From the NCBI GenBank assembly GCA_026874595.1, contig CM049315.1:77474401-77538400 (forward strand): a DNA stretch of 64,000 nt. Reading direction: 5' to 3'. Shown here in pieces: positions 33,490 to 45,289 of this stretch (position 1 is the stretch's first letter; every line of letters starts with the position of its first letter). Position numbers and translations under genes: made by a program. This DNA is from Sipunculus nudus (lineage: Eukaryota > Annelida > Sipuncula > Golfingiida > Sipunculidae). A model generated the notes under the pieces. The model was not told where the DNA came from. It saw nothing but the letters and a program-made list of their open reading frames with translations, and ran no database searches.

Positions 33490-34480
33490 ATCGAGTTTGT
33501 CGAGTCGGGTCTAGGATGTGTGTAGTAAATTTGCCGTTTATGTGTATACAATTGAAATGTTCACTGGACCCAGGACCCCATTGAAAATCAGCTTATTGCG
33601 CTGAATAAGCCATCTTGGTTAAATATCTTTGAAAACAAAGTTAATATAATAATCAGTATATCGCGATACGGTAATCCACATACTGAGTATCGCGACTTAG
33701 TTTTCAATATTTTTCAATTATTAGTTAAACGTGCTTAAAACTGATTTCTTTTTGTAGTACAATTTTTTCTGTTAAAAATTTAGACTAAACGGGTTGGGTT
33801 TAATAACAGGCTTAAAGTAAAAGTATTAAGGAAACTTTGATTTCTAAGAGTTCTTTGAGTAATGTAAATACATTATTAAGTACATTAGTAAAAATATTGC
33901 TATATATAGTGTTTAAAGAAAATTGATCTGGATACACTTGTATTGTTTCACGATGATTAACATGATAAAGGATGATTATTAATAATAATACTATTAATAG
34001 TTTATATATGATATAGAAAATCCACTTCTTTAATTTCTATAAATCTAATACAATGAAATATCGTAATATAAATGAAAATATCGTACTACGTATTGTAATA
34101 CGCTACCACATATCCCAATTTATTCCAATGCGAAATTTGTAGGCGATACCCAGCCCTACCAGTGACCAGACTATCTATAAATTTAAGGTTATCAAGAAAG
34201 AATTACTGACAACCTGTTAACATTTCTATCCAGAAAATTCTGCGATCGACCAGTATTTTAAAAGTTGCTTCTTATACTAGAATAATCTACTCTGAAATAT
34301 GAAACCGGACCAAACTTTTTTTCCCATATCATACCATTAAAGATCTGAACGACAAGAATCATTTAACTGTCAAACCAACTGGCTGGAACTCGTACCAACT
34401 GGCTGAAACTCATACATACGTACACTCCAAAAGATGAATAAGTCATGAGTTAACAAAAACAAATCAATATATTAAAGAAA
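33490..34480. other. non-coding, nothing recognised
   Basis: AT-rich, without features I can name. Confidence 0.4.
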
Positions 34481-35300
34481 GAAGACACATTTCTCTAGAG
34501 AGGTTCTCCATATATAAAAGCACTGACGATCACAAGCGTCCGATAATAAACATAGAAAAGTCACTTAGTCCGTTTACCACACTACACAGAGAAGTTCCTT
34601 CACTACACTTCTCCTGATCACATGACCATCGCGCACACGTGACATCGGGGTGTTGCGCTGCTCGACTCGTTGTTTGCTCGCGCTGTGTTCACAGTACAAT
34701 TAGTCCACTTATAGATACATGGAGCTCCGACCACCAACAGTCTCTCACTGGAGTACTGGATTGCCTCTCGAGACACAGTTCAACAGCACTTACTAATCAG
34801 CGCACAGACTATTCTATCTGGACTCAGAATCAATGTCTTTCACAGCTGATGTCTCCTGGAATCATCCAGCACTAGGTAACCAAAAATGGTTCCGTACAGC
34901 GATATCCAGTACCTCGACAGTTACGCGATTAACCGGTCCGTCGGCAAAATGCGACACACGCTCTGAAGTCAGTTACACAATAATCACTGTGGCCTTCCCC
35001 AGGCACCGACTATCAACGCTTATACACATCACCTCTCAGCTGTCCAGACTCTGATGCACGCAGACCTGCCCCTGAACTGCAGATATCGTCAGGCTACATC
35101 GAGTTGGCGCGCTGTTCGGGCAATTGTCCCGAATTTCTTCTTTATCACGTCTTATATATGCTAGCTGACGTCAAAAGTCCTGATCGTCTTCTTGCCAATC
35201 ACTACCCCCTTATATGCCGACCTTCAATAATTACATGAATGTTAATATGGAAACGCCACCAGAGACAAAACCCTGAGAAAACCAAACTAAACAGGTTCTC
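34481..35300 (-). other. possible transcription unit or LTR of a second family
   Basis: A segment richer in GC than its neighbours lies downstream (minus strand) of the promoter-like motif at 35152-35173. A second TATATAAAAG occurs at about 34512-34521 on the plus strand. On the minus strand the segment ends near GATTTGTTTTTGTTAACTCA, loosely like the LTR family's 3' part. No TG...CA ends or duplication were found, and reading frames are short. Function uncertain. Confidence 0.25.
35152..35173 (-). promoter_or_regulatory. CRE plus TATA promoter-like motif
   Basis: On the minus strand a perfect CRE (TGACGTCA, 35166-35173) is followed after 6 bp by CATATATAAG (35151-35160), a TATA box in normal orientation. 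The imperfect palindrome CGGGACAATTGCCCG lies about 25 bp further on, near the expected start site. Confidence 0.4.
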
Positions 35301-35619
35301 ATCCTTTGAAGTCTACAAATAAAAAACAACAACAATTACTCTAGAGACAGCCCAAAGAGACGGCTCACACGGTATTAAATTGTATCGAAATTAACATCAA
35401 ACGAGACACGTGTGCTCTCTTACAAAATTTCTCACGCTTTTATCTAAATTTATACTCCATAATAATGTACAATAATGTATCAAAACAATCATTTGGTTAT
35501 ACTCCATACTTGAACATGCCATACAATACCTAAGTCACAGTCCTCTGGTGACAACCCATACTTGTTTTGTATTTTGAGTGGACCTTAGTAAAATGGGCGA
35601 TTCGGGTGACAGTGTTATA

Positions 35620-35777
35620 CATTAAATCCTCGCATATCGACCACCTCGGTTAAGCGACCACCTCAAAATAACGACCCCGTTTTCAATTTTCCAAATCTTT
35701 TCTCTCTCTTTATATCAGACGACCAATTAAGAAATGCGAGTTCCCGTAGGTGGTCGTTATTTCAAGGTTTAACTATG
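35620..35777. mobile_element. TA-flanked MITE (158 bp)
   Basis: Bounded by TA on both sides (35618-35619 and 35778-35779). The ends CATTAAATCCTCGCATATCG and, reverse-complemented, CATAGTTAAACCTTGAAATA both continue into CGACCACCT. A second inverted pair, CGACCACCTCAAAATAACGA against GGTGGTCGTTATTT, lies inside. This fits the Tc1/mariner-pogo group. Confidence 0.72.
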
Positions 35778-35779
35778 TA

Positions 35780-37015
35780 CCCTTGTTATGGTTCGTTTAC
35801 AATTACTTTTTATACATTTTAAAAGCTGGAGTGTCAAGGTCTAATTCTCCCGTCTGTCGATCACAATGTTTTATATGTAGATGACAGTAACGCGATATAA
35901 TCTTACATTTTGCAAAGGTTACTAGTGGAAGTTAAACGTACTTTCGCATTTAATATCCTGGTCTCTGCTGGTATAAAAAAAATAACGCATTCAATATCCG
36001 GGTTACTGCTGCAAATAAAAAATATAGACAAAACATGGATCGTTTCGCAACAAATATAGATTCTTGGTTTGGATATAAAACCTTGACATTAAGTGTGGAG
36101 TTTTTCAACTAAGAATTTCAATTGAAGCAGGGGGAAAAAAGACCCATCCATAATCATCAAACGCAAATCTGTTGGCGACATCTAACGAAATTATACCGGG
36201 GGGTACAAGTAATCTTTGCTGGATCACGGTCCTTATGGCCCCCCAGTGACGTCACTAATTGCAAAGAAGAATTCCTTTCAAGTAAGATTTATCTTCCCGT
36301 AAGATGGCTGACCCCCGAGGTGGCCGGAGAGACAGCAGGGCTGAAGAAAGGTGCTTCGACGAGTGCACCACATTTTAGGAGGAGCATCGGAATTGTTGTC
36401 AGCTCGGGTGCTATCGTCTCTCCAGCACTTGATTTAGTACCCTATAATCACCCAGAAACAACTCTGCTTCTGTTTAAATGACCCTCCGGTATATGGATCA
36501 AATATTCACAGTGACATTTTGGGAATAGTACCTCATACTGATAAATACCTCTTGATCCTTGCTGTCACTATTTTTTTGGTGTACAGGTCGGCTAGTTCTC
36601 CCCAGTATTGATTGAGTGGTAAACGGATAGCTGACCGTTTGGAATTCATAAAGGGGGAACTTCTTATGTGTCCGTATTTTTACTAGATCAAAGTTTACCA
36701 TGAAAGATGTTTTGTATCAACCCACTGATCTGCAGCATAAAACAGCCACACTCATGAATAAACTATGCATATAATCGATCATGCCGAAAAGAATTTCATC
36801 TTATCTTATGTGATGCTTATGTAAGTGTTATCATTGTAAAATAAAGTATTGAAAAAGATTATTTGTAAAAAAAAACATCTGCTAAAATTCGTTTATCTGT
36901 TTTTTTAGTGACCTTGATGATCAAGAAAAAGACCCCCTACCAATGCGGTATTACTTTGCTTATTTCCTGATCTCCGACACCTTAGATCATATTGGAGGAA
37001 GATGAACGCATTAGC
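35780..37015. other. non-coding, nothing recognised
   Basis: Includes a 119-codon frame at 36122-36481 that I cannot link to any family and do not regard as supported. Confidence 0.35.
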
Positions 37016-37190
37016 TAATCTAATGAATATATTTATATGATCATTATTATGTCAAAATTTCAATATTTATATGATTTCAGGTTTTTCACTTTGTATATGA
37101 TCTTACGAATTCATTATGTATATGATTTTAGGGTTATGATATGTATATAATTTCAGGTTTTCAAATGCATATGTGTTCAGTTTTCAAGAA
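37016..37190. repeat. degenerate ~25-bp tandem repeat
   Basis: The core TATATGATTTCAGG recurs with variants about every 25 bp (near 37070, 37095, 37121, 37146 and 37170). Confidence 0.65.
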
Positions 37191-37869
37191 AAGAATTAGG
37201 AATAATGCTGAAGAGATCACATGAAATCATATGTTATATTTTCCCTTTTTACTTTTATCACTGAGATATTACAAAAGCTGTATAGCTTATTTCATAATGT
37301 GCAGGTAGCATTTCACCCAGAACAAAGACTGGACCATGATGTGATTGGCTGGTGCAAAGTGTGACGTCCCAGGCAACATTTAGAATTGACTTAAATCTAG
37401 CAATACATTTTGTTTTTATTCTTTCCTGAAATTTGGAACTGTCAGTGTAAGAAATACTAAACTGTTGATGAGATCTAGAATTTTTTCCCCGGTGGATGAT
37501 GTCACTGCCGAGTTCATAGTGTTCATAGATGTACCAACAGCTTCTGAACAAATTACACAACCTCATTTTTTTTCGGAAAAATAAACGATAACATGTTTTT
37601 CTTCCAGAAATTGGGTTCAGTTTATGCAAAATCTACATTGGGATAAGTTTGCTTGACTTGAATTCTGCAGCATTTCCCTGGAATGGATGTATGGATAACG
37701 TGAAATTTTGTACGCCCGTGTGACCTGACAGAAACAGTACTGATTTTAGCTTGTACGTGGTTGATTAAAAAATTCCCTGAAAAATGCTGTGACAACCAGT
37801 CGATTATTATATTGGGATGGTTCAATCCATACGGGGGAATGTACTACTCACAACAGTCATCCATCCTGT
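37191..37869. other. non-coding, weak minus-strand frames
   Basis: Two adjacent minus-strand frames (37258-37629, 123 codons, and 37622-37825) have no recognisable domain. They lie just outside repeat D and may be part of a longer repeat of that family. Confidence 0.3.
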
Positions 37870-38370
37870 TGCATCGATATCTTTGTAAACATCCGATAAT
37901 CTTAACACTAGGCAACGAATGATGAATTAACACAAAAGAATACAAATGAACTCACAAACCAAATTGAGAATCTGTCTCTGTGATAACGAGTTATTTTCTG
38001 TATGGCGTACAAGTTGGCTGCGTCCAGTAACCCTTGCGCACCATGCTTGTATTCATGCGGTCAGAATTTCGACAAAAATGCAGACAGATTTACCATTTTG
38101 CTGAGTTCAAACGGAACTTTTTTTCGCGCATGGTAGGTTTGGTTAGAAAGTATACTTAAATGTTAACGATTGGTATGGTTTATGTCAAGTGACAACCTAC
38201 TTTAAGACCATAAGGCGGCGTCAAATATGACGAATATATATTTGCATCCTCATACAGAGCGGTCCTCGTTTCAAGATGGAAAGGCACTCTGACGTAGTAC
38301 GTAGGCCGTGGACTCTCAAATGTCAGAGATTTGAAACGGCGCAAGTCTACGGTCACTCCTTTTGGTCCCA
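37870..38370 (-). repeat. interspersed repeat D, copy 1
   Basis: Reverse-complement match to 54900-55320. Shared blocks are GTCAGAGTGCCTT, GAGGATGCAAATAT, TTTCTGACCGNATGAATACA, TTGTGTTAATTC and GATATCGATGCAA. About 75-80% similar by eye. Class unknown. Confidence 0.72.
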
Positions 38371-39109
38371 TACGATCAGATCAATTCTGTATCACGACCA
38401 CTGCTTGTTGGGTTTGTGGTTAAGGTCGTAACCGGTTACACACTCCAACAAGCCTAGCTCGGTCGGTGTCACAGCATAATTTCTAATTAATAAAGCACTT
38501 TTATCTGCGCTGGTATAATCTGCTTCCTCTGTAGTGTTTTTTTTTTCGATTAGTGATTTTCCGCATTTCAGTTGGTCTTTGTGATTGTTGATTTGAGTGA
38601 GTCTACAGGGTCGGAAGCAGGATTCTGGAAAAGGTGGTCAACCCCGAAAGACAAATGAGGGGTATGGGCCGCATAAATTGGTTTGAACACTTTAAAAAAT
38701 GACACGGCGGGTGAAAGGGGAGGGAGAGCGGGTTCAGACCCCCCCCCCCCCTCCCCCCGGTTCCGAAACTGGTCTATGGACACCAAAGTCAAATTTCCGA
38801 ATGACGTTTGCAGTTAATTACGGTAAATAGTATGACCTGGGTAAAAAATTGGGGTCGCCGGCATAACTATCATACATTATAACGTGCGTTGAGTCTAGCA
38901 TGATTATGATCAACGTTACAAGTCGTTTATGGGGGTATATTGTTCATGCAACCATGTTTTTTTCCTAATGCATCCTTTTACTATGTAGTACAGCATTTGC
39001 TAAAGGTTTGATCCACATTAAGTATGATTATGCGATCCACGTTTTATCCATATCCCTTTGTTAATCAGGTCGGGAGGGGAAGGCTTATACGGTTGATTAG
39101 TTTATTTCG
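38371..39109. other. non-coding, with poly-C
   Basis: No gene recognised. Poly-C run at 38739-38751 within a G/C-skewed stretch. Confidence 0.4.
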
Positions 39110-39935
39110 ACATTTTAGCCTAAGTCACACTGTCACGGATTAGGGTACGCGCTTCAACGGACTGTCCGAGATCGACTGTTCACGGACTAACCATGCGAAA
39201 AGGCGCATTTTTTGCAGCCATAACATTATAGGAGGTTTGTCACGGTTTCAGTACGGCGACTGTGCTGTTGTGACGAATTCCCACGGTCTCCGAGGGCGTC
39301 AGCACGGCTTTGATACGGTTTCACTGCGGCAAAATCAGGGAATAAGAGGGATTTCCACGGTCAGTCACGGACAATATACGGATAATGTATGGATTCCCAC
39401 GGATTGAGGCAGTCTGAGTAGACCATCACGGAAGCGCCACGGATTCTCAAGATCGGCCAAGCACGACTGGTCGTGTCGCAGTCCTCTCAGGCACCGGTCT
39501 GTCCGCACTTCCGCTCTGCACAATCAACCAGGGAAGACCCCGGCCAACGACGTATGCATGTACGGATGTAGAAGGGACATGCACGGATAAGCACGGTGGC
39601 GTTACGAACAATTGCGGTAGCGCTGCGGTCTATTTACGGATTGACTCATCCGTACCCATCCGTGATAGCACCACGGAAGTTTTGAACATTTTTGTCGGAC
39701 CAAGAACCGTCAGGAGGGATTATGGCTGATAATGCCGGACAAAGCCACGGACTCTCTACGATTCTGTAGGGTTTATCTGGGGATTATTTACGGATAACCA
39801 GGGGTGGTCCTCAGCGGCCCCTCCGTTATGATCCCTGGGGATTATTTACGGATAACCAGGGGTGGTCCTCAGCGGCCCCTCCGTTATGATCCGTGGGGAT
39901 ATCCGTGATAGTGAGGCCGAGGCTTAGTCTTTGGG
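39110..39935. repeat. ACGG-rich block with 58-bp duplication
   Basis: About 800 bp in which ACGGA, ACGGT or ACGGC recurs on the plus strand every 10-30 bp (CACGGATT, TACGGATAA, CCACGGA). It is GC-richer than its neighbours. At 39777-39892 a 58-bp unit beginning CTGGGGATTATTTACGGATA occurs twice in tandem, almost identical. It looks like a decayed array of a short motif. No frame stays open. Confidence 0.6.
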
Positions 39936-40470
39936 TCAACATTTTTTATGGGTGGACTTTGTAAGGTCCCCCACAGGGAAAAACCATTGATTACATTTTT
40001 TTTTCATCCTTTTCCACTTTCTTCTGTCACGTTTGCTCTCGATTTTATATATGGTTGATTTTCTTTGGTGGTCTTTAATGGTCTTTGGGTACGATATTAG
40101 CCTCAGCTTAAAGTTTTGCATCTAGTTTTGCCCTAGACCTAATTTCCAAGGTCGTACACTCCATTAACGCTCAGTTAGGGATGCTTCCAGATTGCGCTCG
40201 GCGACTGGAAATATCAGTTTAAGTTAGAAATTACACTCGTGTATTGGTTTTGCAAACTGCATGATGTGAAAGATTACATCATTACATCACCCGCTACAGA
40301 TCGCGTTTCTGCTGTTATGGTACGATCATCTCCGGATACCCGCCCTCCCGCTAACGCGATACCTCGTACCATACTCTCTTCGCTAACACCCCCATCACGA
40401 TGCATGGGTTGGCTACGTTCATGTCAACGGACGCGTAGCGTGTGTGGTGTTCATATGAACTTTTGTCAAT
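39936..40470. other. non-coding
   Basis: No gene. Has short CTAAC(A/G)C motifs at 40350-40410 like those at 45540-45840 on the other side of the 4.8-kb element, suggesting that element split a single repetitive stretch. Confidence 0.4.
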
Positions 40471-40676
40471 AGTGGGTGAGTTAAGTGCATAAAATAGGCT
40501 GTTGACTTCATTTCATGATGCAAAGGTCCCCTTTGGCATAAAAGTACCTTAGGGTCATAGGATTAAATTTATCCAAAGACACAAGTTAGATCTCCCTTAG
40601 TATGTGAAATATATGCAAATAATTCAAAATGGCCGCCGAAAATACTCCAAACCCCATATGCTTGCTGCTGTTACAG

Positions 40677-40931
40677 CTATAATGACAAATGTTGTGTCAA
40701 AATATACATTTTCTTGGTCAAGGAATCCAATGAAATAGGTTTCCAGATTGAGAAAACAATAGTTTTCTCCTTAACATGAAAACCTGAGGTAAAATGGGCA
40801 CATTTCATAAAATATAAATGATTTTCTTCCATCAGGGTAACCTGAAACACTTGAGACATCAATGTCTTTGGCATTTGGGAGGTATTAAACAGTTGTGAAT
40901 AGAACATGAAGACGCGTCTAACTGAACACAA
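40677..40931 (-). CDS. arm reading frame 2, left (hypothetical)
   Basis: 84 codons on the minus strand. The last ~58 residues (from MEENHLYFMKCAHFTSGFHV to the C-terminal ILTQHLSL) are almost the same as the frame at 44903-45085 in the other arm. Because the DNA there is nearly identical, this does not prove coding constraint. No known domain. It reads outward, downstream of arm frame 1. Confidence 0.25.
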   Translation of the reverse strand: MCSVRRVFMFYSQLFNTSQMPKTLMSQVFQVTLMEENHLYFMKCAHFTSGFHVKEKTIVFSIWKPISLDSLTKKMYILTQHLSL

Positions 40932-41125
40932 TCCTCAGTCGACATACATAGAGCATGAAACCACAGGAAATTTAAAGCATTAACTAGAGAATTACTGGTA
41001 CGTGGCACTTACTTAATCTGAGTTTAGGCAGTAAAGAAGACCATGGTATTACAAGGACAGATATACAGTTTTTTTTTCTTTTTTTTTTAAGAATCACCCA
41101 ATGAAATACCCACATTCTTGCTCTA

Positions 41126-41512
41126 TCACCCGATCAAATACCAACACACACTGTGCTCTATTACTAGCAAATATACATAAGGCCTTGGTTGTGGTTTTTC
41201 CGCATGTACTGTTATTTCATTTATATACATTATCTGGGTAATACGGCATAAAATGACCTCCCTCGAAAGTACAGCATGCATGAGATATATATAAAACCAG
41301 AGTACCAGTACACACAGGAATGGGTAGACATTCCTGTAGGAGAACACAATAAAGTTGGCAATCGTGGTTCCTTCCCAGAATCTAAAATTTTGATTCGACA
41401 GAATATATTGCTTGTAATACATCTTACCTATCTCATGATCTATCTCTTGATGGTCAACCCATAATAGTAAATGATCAATGCTGAAAACTAAAAAGCCATC
41501 AGTTCTTGACAT
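41126..41512 (-). CDS. arm reading frame 1, left (hypothetical)
   Basis: 128 codons on the minus strand, beginning MSRTDGFLVFSIDHLLLWVD, with a hydrophobic stretch near residues 62-85 (PFLCVLVLWFYIYLMHAVL). It matches the right-arm frames at 44296-44666 at INEITVHAEKPQPRPYVYLL and elsewhere. The right copy is split by a frameshift. Where the two arms differ, many changes still leave similar residues, which hints at past coding. The function is unknown. Confidence 0.28.
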   Translation of the reverse strand: MSRTDGFLVFSIDHLLLWVDHQEIDHEIGKMYYKQYILSNQNFRFWEGTTIANFIVFSYRNVYPFLCVLVLWFYIYLMHAVLSREVILCRITQIMYINEITVHAEKPQPRPYVYLLVIEHSVCWYLIG

Positions 41513-41670
41513 TCTTGGTGTTTATGCTTCGCCAATTAGTTTAGGGTTTTATAGTGAAATATCCTAAAAACTTTGTTCACATTTCTATTTTTTACAAGTA
41601 ATGTTAGGGAACTGAAGGAATTAGATGTCTTATATTTTAGTTGTGGGTGGAATGATTGTTGAAGTAATGG

Positions 41671-44134
41671 TGGCAGTGCTGATTGTTCAGGATGTGGTGC
41701 AGGTTATATCAATGAATCCAGTATTGTTCACAAAAACTCCAATAATGCCACCCATCATCAGCATGTTAATGATGTAATAATAAACTTGCAACCGAAGTAT
41801 AAGCAAGGCAAGATGCCAAGTCCGCCTAACAGGCTTTACCTCTCACTTCCGTGCTATATAACCTTTTACACTAGTCATAACAGAAAAGCAGAAAGTGTTG
41901 AATGTAATGTCTAAATGTAATTCAATAAAGTTTAGAATTTGATAAATTGTAACTTTATCACTTTACATGGACCCAGAGAAACTACTGACCTGGAGAGGGA
42001 CACTGTCATCTATTCTCATAGCTTTCCGGGGAATTGAAACTGGGTATAGCCAGCACAGAGATCAAAGTCTATTACCACTCGACTCTTATGTTCCATGTTC
42101 TCAGTGATTAGCTCTTTATTTAAACATTGCGTCCAAAGACATTTCTTTCCTTTGCCTAAAATCAGCCATAATCTTTGGGCAAAAGGATCTCACATGTACT
42201 CCCTGAGGATCCAGTCACCTCTTGGTCCACATATGTTCCTGGTGTCCAATGTCCATGGGGAAGTAAATAATTTTCTTCTTAGTAAGACCCAAATTAAAGT
42301 GGTATAGAAAATTGGTAGTGTCCTTTGTCATATAAAGAGATTAAGACACTAATTTACTTACATCGTGTAATGAAATACATTTTAAACCTAGAAATGCACA
42401 AGTCGCGGTAATGCATAAGTGAGAATAATATGCCATTTAACCTTAACAATACCCCGAACAGACCTAGGAAATTAAGTTATCAGTACCTGGGAGTATACAA
42501 GTGTCAGGGCTTACACCAAGAAAATAACCCTTTTAGATCCATCAGTGGAAAACAATTTTTTTAGGGTTGTAAAGCTGACCATTTGTCAATGATTCTCCAA
42601 AGTAAGGTAATCTCTGATGAACTTATTTAGCAAATCCCATTCAGTCATGTCGCACCAGCAGCTTTATGTTACTATGTATAACCCTTTCAGGCATGGGCCA
42701 CGTTGATAAACAGCAGCAGCGCCCGTCATGTTACTTGTCTCTGACCTCTTCAGCAAATTCTCTCACATTTCCAATCAAACAAATAATCTGGTTTTTTTTA
42801 GAAAAAAAAAACTAATTCTTGCTCATAATAATTTAATAAAATGTGTATGTTATACTTTTACAGTTGGTCACAACTAACCTGAAACTAACCTCAAACTGCT
42901 TTGACGTCAGCAAGACACGCCACAAATGTCACTTAAAAGGGCCTATAACATAAACAGTACTGGACATTTTATTTAACCTATGAAGCAAGATATAGGTTTT
43001 CTTTAATTTATGCTGTGGTACCACCATGTGATAATTCCTATGCACACAATTCATTAGTTTTAATTGAAGTGCAATGCTCCTAAGTTTTTCAGGGTCACCT
43101 GCCGATATTCTGCAGATGAATTTGGCAAGTAGGGCCATACCAGGTCACATTTGGGTTTTTAGGGAGATTTCTAAGATTGTAATACATGTTGTGCTTACTC
43201 GTTAGAATTTCAACGGATATCAGGCGGCTATTAAGTTCATTATAAATATTAATAAACACCAAAGTCCAGGAATCACTCCAATCTAAAAGATAGATGTTTG
43301 AGGATATGGCTTCAGAAGTATACACACATTCTCAAATGCAGTTTGACTAGATCTGTAAACAAGCAATGTTTGGCCAAGTTTATCAATTTGTGACTGTCCT
43401 GTGACAACTCTGGTAGTATAGTACTGACTCTCTGGGCATAAGGAACTTTGACTAATGTGATTCGTGCAATGGACTTCACTATCCAGAATGCTAGATTCTG
43501 GGAAATAGGTGCTTCCATTTTTTCCAAAGGCACATCTTAAATAGATTATGTGATGATTATATCGCACAAGACCTGAAAGTTGTACATTGAAGCTCAAGCA
43601 GACGATAATCTTTTGTTGGCAATAAAGAAATTCTCATGTCCAATTTGTACAGCTGCCAATACCTCTGTGTACTCCGTCAGTGACAGAGTGAAACCTACGT
43701 AAGCCGTGCAAAGTGTATGTTTTAAGGGGTATTAAAGAGATATTGTGTTCGAGAACATGGCAGTAAATTTGAAAACTTACGGAAGCAAGACTATGGAAGT
43801 GTGTTCTTACGTTCAATTAAATTATATCTGATCATAAGCATAATTATATATTATTCGAATAGCATGCAGCTTAATTATTTCTCCACGTAATACAAATATG
43901 TTTATCACTGTGTTGTGGTTTTATGCTCTGTATGCAGTGAATCGCACACATCGGGTACATATACACTGGTATTAAATGCTCCCCTGTCTATATAAGGATA
44001 ATAAACAAGAACTTATAAAGGAATATAATACACAACCGATCAAAGATATTAAAAGTTTTCATGATGAAACTAAAATTTATTTAAATTTGCATACTTTCCC
44101 CATAATTTCAAGGTAGGATGAATACTTTTACTTC
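41671..44134. other. central region of the 4.8-kb element
   Basis: 2.46 kb between the arms. Overlapping minus-strand frames at 43597-43283, 43325-43095 and 43138-42929 are consecutive and each about 70-104 codons. This is as expected for a decayed coding region with frameshifts, but no motif (for example a DDE or RT signature) is recognisable. Confidence 0.4.
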
Positions 44135-44295
44135 ATTACTTCAACAATCATTTCATCCACAATAAAACATAACACATCTAATTCCTTCAGTTACCTGACG
44201 TTACTTGTAAAAATAGAAATACGAACACAACTTTCAGGATACGTGTATTTCCCTATAAAACCCAATAACTAACTGGAGAAGCATAAAAACCAAAA

Positions 44296-44666
44296 GTGTC
44301 AATGACTGATGGCTTTTGTGCTTTTGGTATTGATCAACTATTAAGGGTTGACCATCATAATATGTGTCTCAAACAAAATATTCTGTTGAATCAAAATGTT
44401 AGATACTGGGAAGAAACTACAGTTGGCAACATTATTGAATTTTGTTACAGGAATGTCTTCCCATTCCTGTGTGTACTGGTACTCTGCTTTTGCCAAGTAA
44501 ATCCCATGCATGTTGTGTGGTCCAGAAGGGTCAGTTTATAAATGAAATAACAGTACATGCGGAAAAACCACAACCAAGGCCTTATGTATATTTGCTAGTA
44601 ATAGAGCATTGTGTGTGGGTATTTGATCGGGTGATAGAGCAAGAATGTGGGTATTTCATTGGGTGA
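44296..44666 (+). pseudogene. arm reading frame 1, right (frameshifted)
   Basis: Right-arm counterpart of 41126-41512. The 5' frame (44296-44541, MSMTDGFCAFGIDQLLRVDH) and the 3' frame (to 44666, sharing INEITVHAEKPQPRPYVYLL) are joined only by changing frame around 44500-44535. A block present in the left arm between them is deleted. Confidence 0.35.
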
Positions 44667-44902
44667 TTCTTAAAAAAAAAAGAAAAAAAAAACTGTATAT
44701 CTGTCCTTGTAATACCATGGTCTTGCTGTACTGCCTAAACTCAGATTAAGTAAGTGCCACGTACCAGTAATTCTCTAGTTAATGCTTTAAATTTCCTGTG
44801 GTTTCATGCTCTATGTATGTCGACTGAGGATTGTGTTCAGTTAGACGCGTCTTCATGGTCTATTCACAATTGTTTAATACCTCCCAAATGCTAAGGACAT
44901 AG

Positions 44903-45085
44903 ATGTCTCAAGTGTCTCAGGTTACCATGATGGAAGAAAATCATTTATATTTTATGAAATGTGCCCATTTTACCTCAGGTTTTCATGTTAAGGAGAAAAC
45001 TATTGTTTTCTCAATCTGGAAACCTATTTCATTGGATTCCTTGACCAAGAAAATGTATATTTTGACACAACATTTGTCATTATAG
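44903..45085 (+). CDS. arm reading frame 2, right (hypothetical)
   Basis: 60 codons, nearly identical to the C-terminal part of 40677-40931. It lacks that frame's N-terminal portion because of substitutions upstream. No known domain. Confidence 0.22.
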   Translation: MSQVSQVTMMEENHLYFMKCAHFTSGFHVKEKTIVFSIWKPISLDSLTKKMYILTQHLSL

Positions 45086-45289
45086 CTGTAACAGCAGCAA
45101 GCATATGGGGTTTGGAGTATTTTCGGCGGCCATTTTGAATAATTTGCATATTTTCACATACTAAGGGAGATCTAACTTGTGTCTTTGGATAAATTTATTC
45201 CTATGACCATAAGGTACTTTTTTGCCAAAGGGGACCTTTGCATCATGAAATGAAGTCAAAAGTCACTTAACCCACCTACTACAATGCGG

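Larger units (their letters stand above)
40471..45281. mobile_element. 4.8-kb element with ~1.2-kb inverted repeats
   Basis: Left arm 40471-41670 and right arm 44135-45281 are inverted copies that share an identical layout. The outer ~750 bp are about 97% alike and the inner ~450 bp only about 75-80%, with indels. The outer ends are AGTGGGTGAGTTAAGTG and AGTAGGTGGGTTAAGTG (reverse complement). CAAT flanks both sides (40467-40470 and 45282-45285) and may be a target duplication. Each arm carries two short outward-reading frames. The 2.46-kb centre holds only broken minus-strand frames. The structure fits a DNA transposon with long terminal inverted repeats. The superfamily is not recognised. 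Confidence 0.75.
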
